Assembly (NCBI RefSeq): GCF_945952405.1
Contig: NZ_CAMFIA010000005.1
Location: 62,001-126,000, forward strand
Source: an uncultured Stenotrophomonas sp.
GTDB taxonomy: Bacteria > Pseudomonadota > Gammaproteobacteria > Xanthomonadales > Xanthomonadaceae
Length of the DNA: 64,000 bases
Reading direction: 5' to 3'
The position numbers and the translations under genes were made by a program. Positions 1 to 7,424 of this stretch are shown here, one piece after another. Position 1 is the stretch's first letter; each line of letters starts with the position of its first letter. Under the pieces are notes generated by a model. It did not search any database. It saw nothing but the letters and a program-made list of their open reading frames with translations, and was not told the origin of the DNA.

Positions 1-1302
1 CAGGCGCCGCGCGGAGGGGCCCGGCATCTTCGGCGACGGCGCGAACACCGGGACCTGCGCATCGTGGATGTTGCTGGTGCCGACGTACTCGTTGACGCTC
101 GGGCGCTTGTCCACGGTGCGGCGGAAGTAATCGGCGCCGACGGTCAGCTGGTGGCCGACGCTGCCGGTCTCGAAGCGGCCGTGCAGTTCGGCGCGGGCCT
201 GCTGGTTGCGGCGGGTGTCGTCCGGGCTGCGGTAGTCGTAGACGTCGTAGTCGCCATTGGGCGCGAAGTAGTTGCCGGGTACGCTGCCATCGGCGCACTG
301 CGCGGCGTAGTAGCAGCCGTAGGCGAAGGCGACGTTGTCATCGATCACCGAGCGGCTGTAACCCACCGAGACGCGTGACTGCCAGGCCTCGTTGAAATCG
401 TAGGTATGCAGCGCGGTGATGTTGCTGCTGGCGATATCCACCGGGCGCTGCCACGGCTGGTAGCCGAGCAGGTGCTCGCGGTCGACGCCGCGCGGCAGCT
501 CACGTGCGCCCAGCAGCTGGTAGCCGGACACCGACCGCTGCGAGCTGGTCTGGTAGTTGGCATCCACTTCCAGCTTGCCGCGCTCGCCGATCAGCCAGTC
601 GGCGGCCAGCGAGTAGAAATTGCGGCGGCCGTCGGCGTGCTCGACATAGGAATTGCTGGAATCCCACGCGGCATTCACGCGCAGGCCGAAGCGCGGGGTG
701 ATCCAGTGGCCGACATCGACGGCCACATAGCGCGAGCCTTCCGAATCGGTGCCGAGCGTGGCGCTGCGCACCTCGGCCGGACGCTTGCCGATGTAGTTGA
801 TGATGCCGCCCGGCGCCATCACGCCTGCGGCCAGGCCGGCCTCACCCTTGAGGATCTCAACGGCCTGCACGTTTTCCAGCGCCAGGCGCTGCTCGCCGGC
901 GATGGACAGCCCGTTGAAGCGGTAGCCGGTGGCGGCGTCCAGCGCGAAGCCGCGGATGGCGATGTTCTGGTAGTAGCCGACCGGCGCATACGCATCACCC
1001 AGCGAAGCATCGTTGCTGGCCAGCTCGGACAATGTGCGCACCTGGCGACGGTCGAGATAGTCGCGCGGCAGGACGTTCACCGAGGCCGGCGTGTCCTTCC
1101 AGCTGCCGCCGCCGAAGGCATTGACGCGCGAGGTATCAGGTGCCGGCTTGCCGGCCTGCACGCGTACCGCGGCCAGCTCGGTGGGCGAGCGCTCGGCACC
1201 GGTGGCGGCCACATCGGGGGAAGCATCGGCCTCGCTGGCGTGCAGCGGCAACGCGGCGCAGAGGGCGAGGGAGAGCAGGGTGGGGCGCAGGCAGCGGTTC
1301 AT
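1..1302 (-). CDS. TonB-dependent outer-membrane receptor, thiamine-riboswitch controlled (3' end outside window)
   Basis: The first 434 residues are visible and the gene runs off the left edge. The start is the ATG at 1302, followed by a Sec signal peptide (MNRCLRPTLLSLALCAALPLHA). A plug domain follows, with the usual RQVRTLSELASNDASL and NIAIRGF stretches, and then aromatic-rich beta-barrel strands. Such receptors import siderophores, vitamins or sugars across the outer membrane using TonB-ExbBD energy. The TPP riboswitch in its 5' leader (1385-1463) indicates that the cargo is thiamine or a related compound rather than iron; that substrate is an inference from regulation. The plug resembles siderophore-receptor plugs, so annotation pipelines may call it a siderophore receptor. 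Confidence 0.85.
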   Translation of the reverse strand, partial: MNRCLRPTLLSLALCAALPLHASEADASPDVAATGAERSPTELAAVRVQAGKPAPDTSRVNAFGGGSWKDTPASVNVLPRDYLDRRQVRTLSELASNDASLGDAYAPVGYYQNIAIRGFALDAATGYRFNGLSIAGEQRLALENVQAVEILKGEAGLAAGVMAPGGIINYIGKRPAEVRSATLGTDSEGSRYVAVDVGHWITPRFGLRVNAAWDSSNSYVEHADGRRNFYSLAADWLIGERGKLEVDANYQTSSQRSVSGYQLLGARELPRGVDREHLLGYQPWQRPVDIASSNITALHTYDFNEAWQSRVSVGYSRSVIDDNVAFAYGCYYAAQCADGSVPGNYFAPNGDYDVYDYRSPDDTRRNQQARAELHGRFETGSVGHQLTVGADYFRRTVDKRPSVNEYVGTSNIHDAQVPVFAPSPKMPGPSARRL

Positions 1303-1384
1303 TCGTTTCGTCTTCGGACAACAAGGGAGACGAAGCGACGGCGCGCAGGTGCACCGGCCCATGACGGGGGTGTGGCTGCGGCTC

Positions 1385-1463
1385 AAAGCTCCCTACGCCG
1401 GTGCAAACCGGATCAGGTTCCAAGGGACTCTCTCAGCCTGGCAGATCCAGGCACCCCCGCTTC
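1385..1463 (-). promoter_or_regulatory. TPP (thiamine pyrophosphate) riboswitch, THI element
   Basis: Read on the minus strand, the conserved THI-box blocks occur in order: GGGGGTGCC, then GGCTGAGA (1431-1438), then ACCTGATC (1411-1418), then GCACCGGCGTAGGGA (1391-1405). A short P1 helix is formed by GAAGC and GCTTT at the two ends. This is the standard TPP aptamer core. It lies about 80 nt upstream of the receptor start on the same strand, so thiamine pyrophosphate probably represses the receptor. The expression platform between 1384 and 1303 is not obvious; sequestration of the start region is possible. Confidence 0.92.
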
Positions 1464-1518
1464 AGGTGACCATTTCACTACAAATGGTACGGATTTGCGA
1501 GCCGGCCCTGGTCAGGTC

Positions 1519-1557
1519 CGGGGTCCGATCCGTTTCCCCCGGAACCGGATCTGCCCC
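1519..1557. repeat. Interspersed palindrome, GGGGTC(A/C)GATCC family
   Basis: Imperfect inverted repeat: GGGGTCCGATCC at the left arm and GGAACCGGATCTGCCCC at the right. It is a diverged copy of the palindrome family seen better preserved at 29693-29733 and 54852-54892. It sits between the APH-type kinase stop codon and the riboswitch and may act as a transcript end or stabiliser. Confidence 0.55.
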
Positions 1558-1568
1558 CGCTACCCCGC

Positions 1569-2693
1569 CTATGCGGCTGCGTGCAGGGCCTGCAGCAGCG
1601 CCTGTCCGGGGGCGCTGCGGAACCAGACCGGATGCCCCAGCATGAAGGGGTTCCAGGCCACATCCGCATTGGCGGTCGAGCCGGTGATGCCTTCGAAGTA
1701 CTCCACTTCGGACAGTGCGAAGTCGAAATGGACCATCGGCAGCAGGTCGGCCAGCAGATGCACGCGTTCGGCCGCCAACGGCAGTACCTGCCGGTAGCCG
1801 TCGAGCAGGGCCAGGGCGATGTCGATGCGCACCGCCTGCATGCCACGCTCCAGCTGCAGCCACGCCACGGCGTTGCGCTCGATTGCGGTGGCGAGGTCGA
1901 ACAGGGCGCTGGTCGGCGAGGCCAGGCCGAAATCCAGCACGGTGCTGACCTGGCCGTCGCGCCACAGCAGGTTGGAGACATGCCAGTCGTTGTGTGCCCA
2001 CAGCCGCGGCTCGTCACGCAGGCGCTCGGCCAGGCCGGCGTGCCACGGCAGTACGTCGCGGCGCAGCTGCGCCTGCCACGGGATGCGTGCGAGATAGCGG
2101 GCCAGGCCGGGGCGCTCATCCAGTCCTGCCTCGATCGCCGCGATCGGGTCGTCGGAGCGGATCAGATCATCGCGTGCGACCAGCAGATGGGTACTGCGCT
2201 GGGGGGCGTGATGGCTGGCTGCGGCGCGGTGCAGCCGGGCCAGCATGCGGCCGGCTTGGCTAGCCTGTGCCACGTCGGTCAGCAGCGACCACGACACCGC
2301 ATCGCGGTACAGGTCGTCACCCACGCCCATGCCGTGCAGCTCGAAGGTCCAGTCGCCCTGCTCGACGGCGGTGTGGCCATCGGCGGCCGCCAGCACCTGC
2401 ACCACCGGTATGCCGGCCGCGGCGAGATGGGCGATGAAGTGGTGCTCTTCCTGCAGGCATGCGGCGCTGCGCACGCTGCGGTGGTGGCGCTTGACGAACA
2501 GCGGGCCGTGCACGCCATCGACGATGGCCGCGGCCGACAGCGGCCGCGGGCTGTGCCAGCGTGCCCGGCTGTGCTCATGCAGCTGCGGGTAACACTGGCG
2601 CAGCCAGCCGATCTCCTGCGCGCTGATCGGTGGCCAGTCGGCGGCGACCTCATCGTTGTTGAGGCCCTGCACGCGGTGGGGAGAAGAAGTCAT
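1569..2693 (-). CDS. APH/choline-kinase-fold phosphotransferase
   Basis: 374 residues from the ATG at 2693; an in-frame TTG at 2723 would add 10 residues, but neither start has a clear Shine-Dalgarno. The catalytic loop HNDWHVSNLLW and the metal-binding VLDFGLA motif are the Brenner and DFG motifs of the aminoglycoside phosphotransferase/SrkA superfamily, which uses ATP to phosphorylate small hydroxyl compounds. The N-lobe has a GPLFVKRHH stretch containing the ATP-contacting lysine. The substrate cannot be read from the sequence. Its position just upstream of a thiamine-regulated receptor makes a ThiK-like thiamine kinase conceivable, but the riboswitch lies downstream of this gene and would not control it. 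Confidence 0.8.
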   Translation of the reverse strand: MTSSPHRVQGLNNDEVAADWPPISAQEIGWLRQCYPQLHEHSRARWHSPRPLSAAAIVDGVHGPLFVKRHHRSVRSAACLQEEHHFIAHLAAAGIPVVQVLAAADGHTAVEQGDWTFELHGMGVGDDLYRDAVSWSLLTDVAQASQAGRMLARLHRAAASHHAPQRSTHLLVARDDLIRSDDPIAAIEAGLDERPGLARYLARIPWQAQLRRDVLPWHAGLAERLRDEPRLWAHNDWHVSNLLWRDGQVSTVLDFGLASPTSALFDLATAIERNAVAWLQLERGMQAVRIDIALALLDGYRQVLPLAAERVHLLADLLPMVHFDFALSEVEYFEGITGSTANADVAWNPFMLGHPVWFRSAPGQALLQALHAAA

Positions 2694-2754
2694 GCCGCAG
2701 CCCGGGGGGAAAGTCACGTTCAAGGCTGCGCATTCAACGCCATGCGTGCCACCA

Positions 2755-2785
2755 ACGCAAACGGGCGGGTCATCGACCCGCCCGT
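2755..2785 (-). terminator. Intrinsic terminator after the glycine-zipper protein gene
   Basis: A perfect 10-bp stem, ACGGGCGGGT / ACCCGCCCGT with a CATCG loop (2761-2785). On the minus strand it is followed by TTTGCGTT. It lies 35 nt past the stop codon of the gene ending at 2820. Confidence 0.7.
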
Positions 2786-2819
2786 CGCCACGCCGGTACC
2801 GGCAGTCGCGCCGTGCCGC

Positions 2820-3227
2820 TTACCAGCCGCGATGGCGGCCGCGGTCGTTGTAGTAGCGGTTGTCGTAGTAGCGCTCGCGCTGCCAGCGACGGTCGTCACC
2901 GCGGTCGTAGTAACCACTGCGGTAGTAGCCACGATCGTAACGGCGGTCGTAGCGGTTGTCGTAGTAGCGATTGTCGTAATAGCGGCGGTCGCGGCGGTCG
3001 GAGGTGGTCAGGTTGCCGATCGCACCGCCCGCCACGGCACCGCCCACGGTGGCGGCAGGATCGCCGTTGGAGAGCAGGTTGCCGGCCACGCCACCGACCA
3101 CGGCGCCGACCAGGGTGCGCTTGTCCTTCCTCGACATCGCGCTGGCATCGCTGACCACGGCGACACCGGCAACCAGTGCCAGGGCCATCGCCAGACCACG
3201 GAAGCTGAGTGTGGAAGTACTGAGCAT
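2820..3227 (-). CDS. Secreted glycine-zipper (17 kDa-like) protein with Tyr/Arg/Asp-rich tail
   Basis: 135 residues. The start at 3227 is set by a strong AGGAGAA Shine-Dalgarno. A signal peptide ends near VSDASA. The next segment, GAVVGGVAGNLLSNGD...GGAVAGGAIGNL, is a glycine-zipper 2TM/17 kDa surface-antigen type motif that typically inserts in or associates with the outer membrane. The last 60 residues are a low-complexity array of RRYYDNRYYDN-like units rich in Tyr, Arg and Asp. Monocistronic by appearance, with its own terminator. Function unknown; proteins of this build are often envelope-stress or outer-membrane-associated. Confidence 0.8.
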   Translation of the reverse strand: MLSTSTLSFRGLAMALALVAGVAVVSDASAMSRKDKRTLVGAVVGGVAGNLLSNGDPAATVGGAVAGGAIGNLTTSDRRDRRYYDNRYYDNRYDRRYDRGYYRSGYYDRGDDRRWQRERYYDNRYYNDRGRHRGW

Positions 3228-3425
3228 GTTCGGTTCTCCTGTGAGGTGCATGCCACGTTGGGCAGGGAGGGCGCGGGGCGCCCCGGCTGCCGTGATGTCC
3301 ACGCTGGCGTTCCAACATTGCCGGAACATTGCCTGGTCGATCCTGCGGCTTGCGCATTCATCTAGCGGCAGGCGGCATGAAGCGAGGCTGAAAGCGGCCC
3401 CGGCCGCTCAGCTGGCAGAAGGGAA

Positions 3426-3449
3426 AAGGGCCACCCGGAGGTGGCCCTT
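3426..3449 (-). terminator. Intrinsic terminator of the effector gene
   Basis: 10-bp stem AAGGGCCACC / GGTGGCCCTT with a four-base loop, followed on the minus strand by TTCCCTTCT. It lies 26 nt downstream of the effector stop codon at 3476. Confidence 0.8.
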
Positions 3450-3475
3450 CCTTGTCTCCCAAAGCGTTGCCGGGC

Positions 3476-5458
3476 CTAGACCCCCATCGCCTTGTGCGCC
3501 TGCCGGGCCTGCTCCTGCTGGGCATCCTGCTGCGCCTGCAGCACGTTCGGCGCGCCCTGTACGGCACCGCTGCTGAGCGCCAGGCTCTGTTCGCTGGCGG
3601 TGCGGGTCTCCACCGCTGCGCGGCTGGCGGCCGGATCGCCGAGGGTGCCCTGCACGGCGAACAGGCGCTCGCCGTTCGGGCTGGGCACCACCGCGTCGAT
3701 GCGCTGCAGGCCCGCGGCGTGTGCTTCCCGGGTCAGGGCGGCGGCGGTGCTTTCCAGCGCATGGCGGTCCTTGAAGGTGCCTGCCGGCATCAGTTCCAGG
3801 CCTTTGCTGGCCTGGATGAACAGCGCATTGCGCGGGTGCCGTTCGTCGTTCAGCAACGGGCGTTCGCGGGCTTCCGCGAGCGCCGACAGGGTCTTCGCGC
3901 CGACGATGCCGTCGGCCACCAGGCCGTTGTCCTTCTGCAGCTGGCGCACGGCGGCTTCGGTATTGCGGCCGAAACGGCCATCCTCGACCAGCGGCCTGCC
4001 GTCGGCACCGGCGTAACCAAGGTGGCCGAGCTGTTCCTGCACCCTGCGCACGCCTTCGCCCTGCGCACCCGGCTTGTACGGCTCGGCGTGCGGAGCGGCC
4101 GCTGCCTTGTGTTCGGCCGCAGGCCTGCCCTGGGTCTGCTCGTGCGACGGGGTGCGGTTCTCCAGCAGGTCGCGCGCCCTGGACAGTGGATCGGAGGCGT
4201 ACAGCTTCCAGTTCGGGTGATCCTTCACCTGCTTGAGATAGTCCTCGACCGGCAGGGTGTGCACGCCCTTGCTGCCGGTGGACTGGCTGATCAGCAGCGT
4301 GTCGGTGTTCGGGTCGCGTACCACCATCACGATGTGGTCGATGCCGTTCCAGTGCTCGTGGCGGGTCCTGGCGGTATCCAGGCCGATGATCATGCCTTCC
4401 TTCAGCGCGCCCGGCTGCAGGATCGCGTCGCGCTCAAGCAGCACGCCGGACTGGTCGAATGCCTTGCGCACGATGCCGCCGGAACCGAGGTTGCCCAGGT
4501 CGATGCGGTCGGCCTTGCTGAAGACCGCATGCCCGGCTTTCTGGTTGATCTCGTCCATGGTGCGGTTCTGCAGGGTGCCGACCCAGCCGGAACAATCGAT
4601 GTAGCCCTGTTCCACGTTCTTGCCGGTCTTGCCCGGCACGTACAAGGCGTGCCCCGGGATGTTGATCGCGTACTTGACGTGGTCGTACTGCACACCCGCC
4701 TCGTAGGCAGCGTGCAGTTCGATGCCCGGCTTCGGCGTGGCGGCGGCGGTTGCGGTTGCCGCCAGCGTGGCAGCGGCAGCCCCCACCGCGGCGGCCTGCG
4801 CGGGCGTGGGCGCGCCCTGGCCCTGTGCCACCGTCTGTGGCGCGATGTGCTTTTCCGGAATGCTGATCGCCGCGTACTTGTGGATGTAGTAGCTGGAGAA
4901 GGTACGCGCCAGCTCACCGTCGTTCATGCCGCGCATTTCGGCCAGCGTGTGGCCGGTCAGCGCCTTGGCATCGGACCCGATCTGGTTGAGCACGTTGCGG
5001 CGCATGTTGATCTCTTCGCCCTGGCTGTTGCGTACCACGCCGAAGGTGCCGGTAGCGATCGCGGTCTGCACCGAGCCGTAGCCGGCGCTGCCCTGCTGGT
5101 GTGCCAGGTACAGGTCCAGGCCGGTCGGCACGGCGCCGCCGGACAGGTAGGGGTGGCCGGTGCGTTCGTTGCGGCGTGCCATCGACTCCAGGTTGTCCTG
5201 GTACATCTGTGCTGCCGCTTCGGTGTTGCGGGTCGGGTCGAACTCGTGGCCGGTCAGGTGGTACTGGCGCGCGGAGCCGGGTACGAACTGGAACAGCCCC
5301 TTGGCACCACTCGACGCATTGTGGGCGCGTTCGTTGAAGGTGCCGCCGGTCTCGATGTAGGCGAAGCGCATGAAGTCATCGACCGGAATGCCCTTGTGCC
5401 TGGCGACCTGTTCGACGATGTCCAGGACTTCCTTTCTGCTGTAGTCATGCTGTGCCAT
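3476..5458 (-). CDS. Type IV secretion bactericidal effector: lytic transglycosylase + NlpC/P60-like + PG-binding + XVIPCD
   Basis: 660 residues from the ATG at 5458 (GAGGAAAA Shine-Dalgarno 8 nt upstream). Four parts are visible. Residues about 1-110 are an SLT-like transglycosylase: catalytic Glu36 in AYIETGG, then SSGAKGLFQF. Residues about 240-420 look like an NlpC/P60-type cysteine hydrolase (IDCSGWVG ... DHIVMVV). Residues about 460-530 are a peptidoglycan_binding_1 repeat (GEGVRRVQEQLGHLGY). From about 532 the C-terminus matches the XVIPCD secretion domain: RHPRNALF, GLQRIDAVV, RLFAVQG, then a Gln-rich tail. XVIPCD recruits cargo to the VirD4 coupling protein of the Xanthomonadales X-T4SS, which injects toxins into rival bacteria. 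There is no signal peptide, as expected. The lipoprotein gene upstream is the probable immunity partner. The secretion apparatus is not in this window. Confidence 0.88.
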   Translation of the reverse strand: MAQHDYSRKEVLDIVEQVARHKGIPVDDFMRFAYIETGGTFNERAHNASSGAKGLFQFVPGSARQYHLTGHEFDPTRNTEAAAQMYQDNLESMARRNERTGHPYLSGGAVPTGLDLYLAHQQGSAGYGSVQTAIATGTFGVVRNSQGEEINMRRNVLNQIGSDAKALTGHTLAEMRGMNDGELARTFSSYYIHKYAAISIPEKHIAPQTVAQGQGAPTPAQAAAVGAAAATLAATATAAATPKPGIELHAAYEAGVQYDHVKYAINIPGHALYVPGKTGKNVEQGYIDCSGWVGTLQNRTMDEINQKAGHAVFSKADRIDLGNLGSGGIVRKAFDQSGVLLERDAILQPGALKEGMIIGLDTARTRHEHWNGIDHIVMVVRDPNTDTLLISQSTGSKGVHTLPVEDYLKQVKDHPNWKLYASDPLSRARDLLENRTPSHEQTQGRPAAEHKAAAAPHAEPYKPGAQGEGVRRVQEQLGHLGYAGADGRPLVEDGRFGRNTEAAVRQLQKDNGLVADGIVGAKTLSALAEARERPLLNDERHPRNALFIQASKGLELMPAGTFKDRHALESTAAALTREAHAAGLQRIDAVVPSPNGERLFAVQGTLGDPAASRAAVETRTASEQSLALSSGAVQGAPNVLQAQQDAQQEQARQAHKAMGV

Positions 5459-5570
5459 GACGTTTTCCTCGGGGTTGATGGAGCGGCCTGGGCCGCGAAT
5501 CGCCAACCGGACTCATCCGTGAGTCAAGAACATGTCGGTCAACAGGTAACCCGCGTGTGGCGGGTGGAGA

Positions 5571-6521
5571 TCAGGGCGCGACGTACTGCTGGGTCGCGCG
5601 GTCGAAGCGGTAGTGCACGGCGTCGCCGGCGCCCAGCGCGCGGGTCCGGCCCGGGCCTTCAATGGTGGTGCCGTGGAAACTCACGGTCAGTTGCGGCAGG
5701 CCGTCGTGATCGGCACCGAAGGCGAGTTCGCCTTCGCTTCCGGTGCACGGCATCACGTTGCCTTCGTCGCAGGCGGCACTGTTGTCCTCGCCGGTGCGCA
5801 CCGAGCCGACATACCGCCAGACCTTGCTGTCCACGTCATCTTCGCTGCGCCTGGGATTGAACAGCAGCAGCGCGTAGCTGGAACTGCTGATGCCACGGTC
5901 GAAGCTGCGGGTCGGCACGGCCAGCAGCAGGCGGCCGTCGGCGGTGCGGTGTTCCAGCGGCTTGCGCCGGGCATCGACATCGTCGGCCTTGTCATAGGCG
6001 CCGAGCGCACCGATGGTCCATTCCTGGCCGCGGAACTTCCACGGCTTGTTCGCATCGGTGCCGGCCAGCACGAAGGTGGCCTCGGCCAGGTTGGCGCGGT
6101 CATCCGGGCCGGCCGGCTGCTGCTCGCCCGGCTTGCCGTAGTGCTCGCGCGTATCCCACGAGAATCCGGTGTAGTAGGTGGTGCCCTCCAGGGTGAAGGC
6201 GTGGCCGAACCAGAAGGTGGCCACGCTGCCGTTCTGGATCTCATAGGAGGTCGCACCATCACCGTCCACCTGGTAGGTGAAATACATCACGGTCGGCGCG
6301 TCGGGCGGAGTGACGGCGGCATCGGGGGAGGTGTTCTGCATCGGGGCAACATCCTGTCGGGGCGCATCGGCAGCCTGCGCGCGTGCGTCGGGCTGGGAGG
6401 ACGAGGGGGCCGGGTCGGCGGCGCTGCACGCCGCGGCGGAAAGAGAGACGAGCAGGCACGCCGCGAATGCGCGCAGGGGCCGCAACGGCAGGGTCCAACG
6501 TAGCTCAGGGGGGTGATGCAT
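5571..6521 (-). CDS. Periplasmic lipoprotein, probable immunity protein (X-Tfi) of the downstream effector
   Basis: 316 residues. The start at 6521 follows GGAGAGG; a longer in-frame opening upstream has no ribosome site. The lipoprotein signal LLVSLSAAAC puts the lipidated cysteine at residue 32, followed by a Ser/Pro/Ala-rich linker and one globular domain (VMYFTYQVDGD onward) that I do not recognise. It lies 112 nt upstream of the effector on the same strand. In the X-T4SS, cell-wall-degrading effectors are paired with lipoprotein inhibitors in the periplasm, so the neighbourhood strongly suggests immunity. That role is inference; the sequence alone shows only an envelope lipoprotein. Confidence 0.75.
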   Translation of the reverse strand: MHHPPELRWTLPLRPLRAFAACLLVSLSAAACSAADPAPSSSQPDARAQAADAPRQDVAPMQNTSPDAAVTPPDAPTVMYFTYQVDGDGATSYEIQNGSVATFWFGHAFTLEGTTYYTGFSWDTREHYGKPGEQQPAGPDDRANLAEATFVLAGTDANKPWKFRGQEWTIGALGAYDKADDVDARRKPLEHRTADGRLLLAVPTRSFDRGISSSSYALLLFNPRRSEDDVDSKVWRYVGSVRTGEDNSAACDEGNVMPCTGSEGELAFGADHDGLPQLTVSFHGTTIEGPGRTRALGAGDAVHYRFDRATQQYVAP

Positions 6522-6719
6522 GCGCCTCTCCGTGGTCAGCGTTGCCGGTCCAGACGGACGGCAGGGAACCGCTTCCCATCCACCAGGGACGGGAGCGAGG
6601 ACATGAGCCGGTCGATTCCTTCGACCTCGCATTGAGAACTCATGCCGGATCATCTTTGCACAGAACCGCGGCCGGTCAAAGCGGCCGGCCGCGGCTACCG
6701 GTGTTATGTGAACTGCATC

Positions 6720-7355
6720 TCAGATTTTCCCGTCACGCAGGAAATCGAACAGTTCGGCATCGCCGGTCAGGCCCAGCTTCAGCATGGCGTCGCTCTTCTG
6801 CCGGCTGATGGTACTGACGCTCTTGTGCAGTCTCTCCGAGATGTCCTTCACGGTCAGCCCGGTGCCGAGCAGCCGCAGCACTTCCAGTTCGCGGGGCGAC
6901 AGTGGCCTGCTGCCGCCCGCCATGCTCCAGCCACCGGCGGCCTCGGCCCGCTCGCGCAGGCTCTGGCTGATGAAGACCTGGCCGCGGGCAACCGCCCGGA
7001 TGGCGTGTGGCAGCTCCGTCATCGACGAGCCCTTGTTGACCAGGCCGAGCACGCCGCTGTCGAGCACCAGGCGCAGGATGGCAAGGTTGGTGGAGACGCT
7101 GAGCATCAACACCCGCAGGTCGGGATGATGGCGGCGGATCATGCCGATCATGGCGAAGCCGTCGGCCAGGGGGCTGCCGGGCATGGAGTAGTCGGTGATC
7201 AGCAGGTCACAGGGCTGGCTGTCGAGCAGTGCCATCAGTGACTGCGCGGTGTCGGCTTCGCCGACCACCTCGCCGACCTTGTTCTTCTCGATGACAGCGC
7301 GGGCTCCGATACGGACCACCGGGTGGTCGTCTGCGATGATGATGCGCAAGCTCAT
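6720..7355 (-). CDS. LuxR/NarL-family response regulator (BvgA/EvgA/RcsB-like)
   Basis: 211 residues. The N-terminal receiver domain has the acidic pair D9/D10, phospho-acceptor D55 in LLITDYSMPG and the conserved Lys in VNKG. The C-terminal LuxR helix-turn-helix reads LSPRELEVLRLLGTGLTVKDISERL. It is divergent from a hybrid kinase whose start is 69 nt away, and is the likely partner of that kinase in a BvgAS/EvgAS-like phosphorelay. A CATACT box lies 5 nt upstream of the ATG, so this mRNA may also have almost no leader. Confidence 0.9.
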   Translation of the reverse strand: MSLRIIIADDHPVVRIGARAVIEKNKVGEVVGEADTAQSLMALLDSQPCDLLITDYSMPGSPLADGFAMIGMIRRHHPDLRVLMLSVSTNLAILRLVLDSGVLGLVNKGSSMTELPHAIRAVARGQVFISQSLRERAEAAGGWSMAGGSRPLSPRELEVLRLLGTGLTVKDISERLHKSVSTISRQKSDAMLKLGLTGDAELFDFLRDGKI

Positions 7356-7424
7356 GCTCTAGTATGGCTACCGGGCAGGCGGGACTGCGACCATCGCGGT
7401 CCCCGACAGGATTCTAGGAGATCG

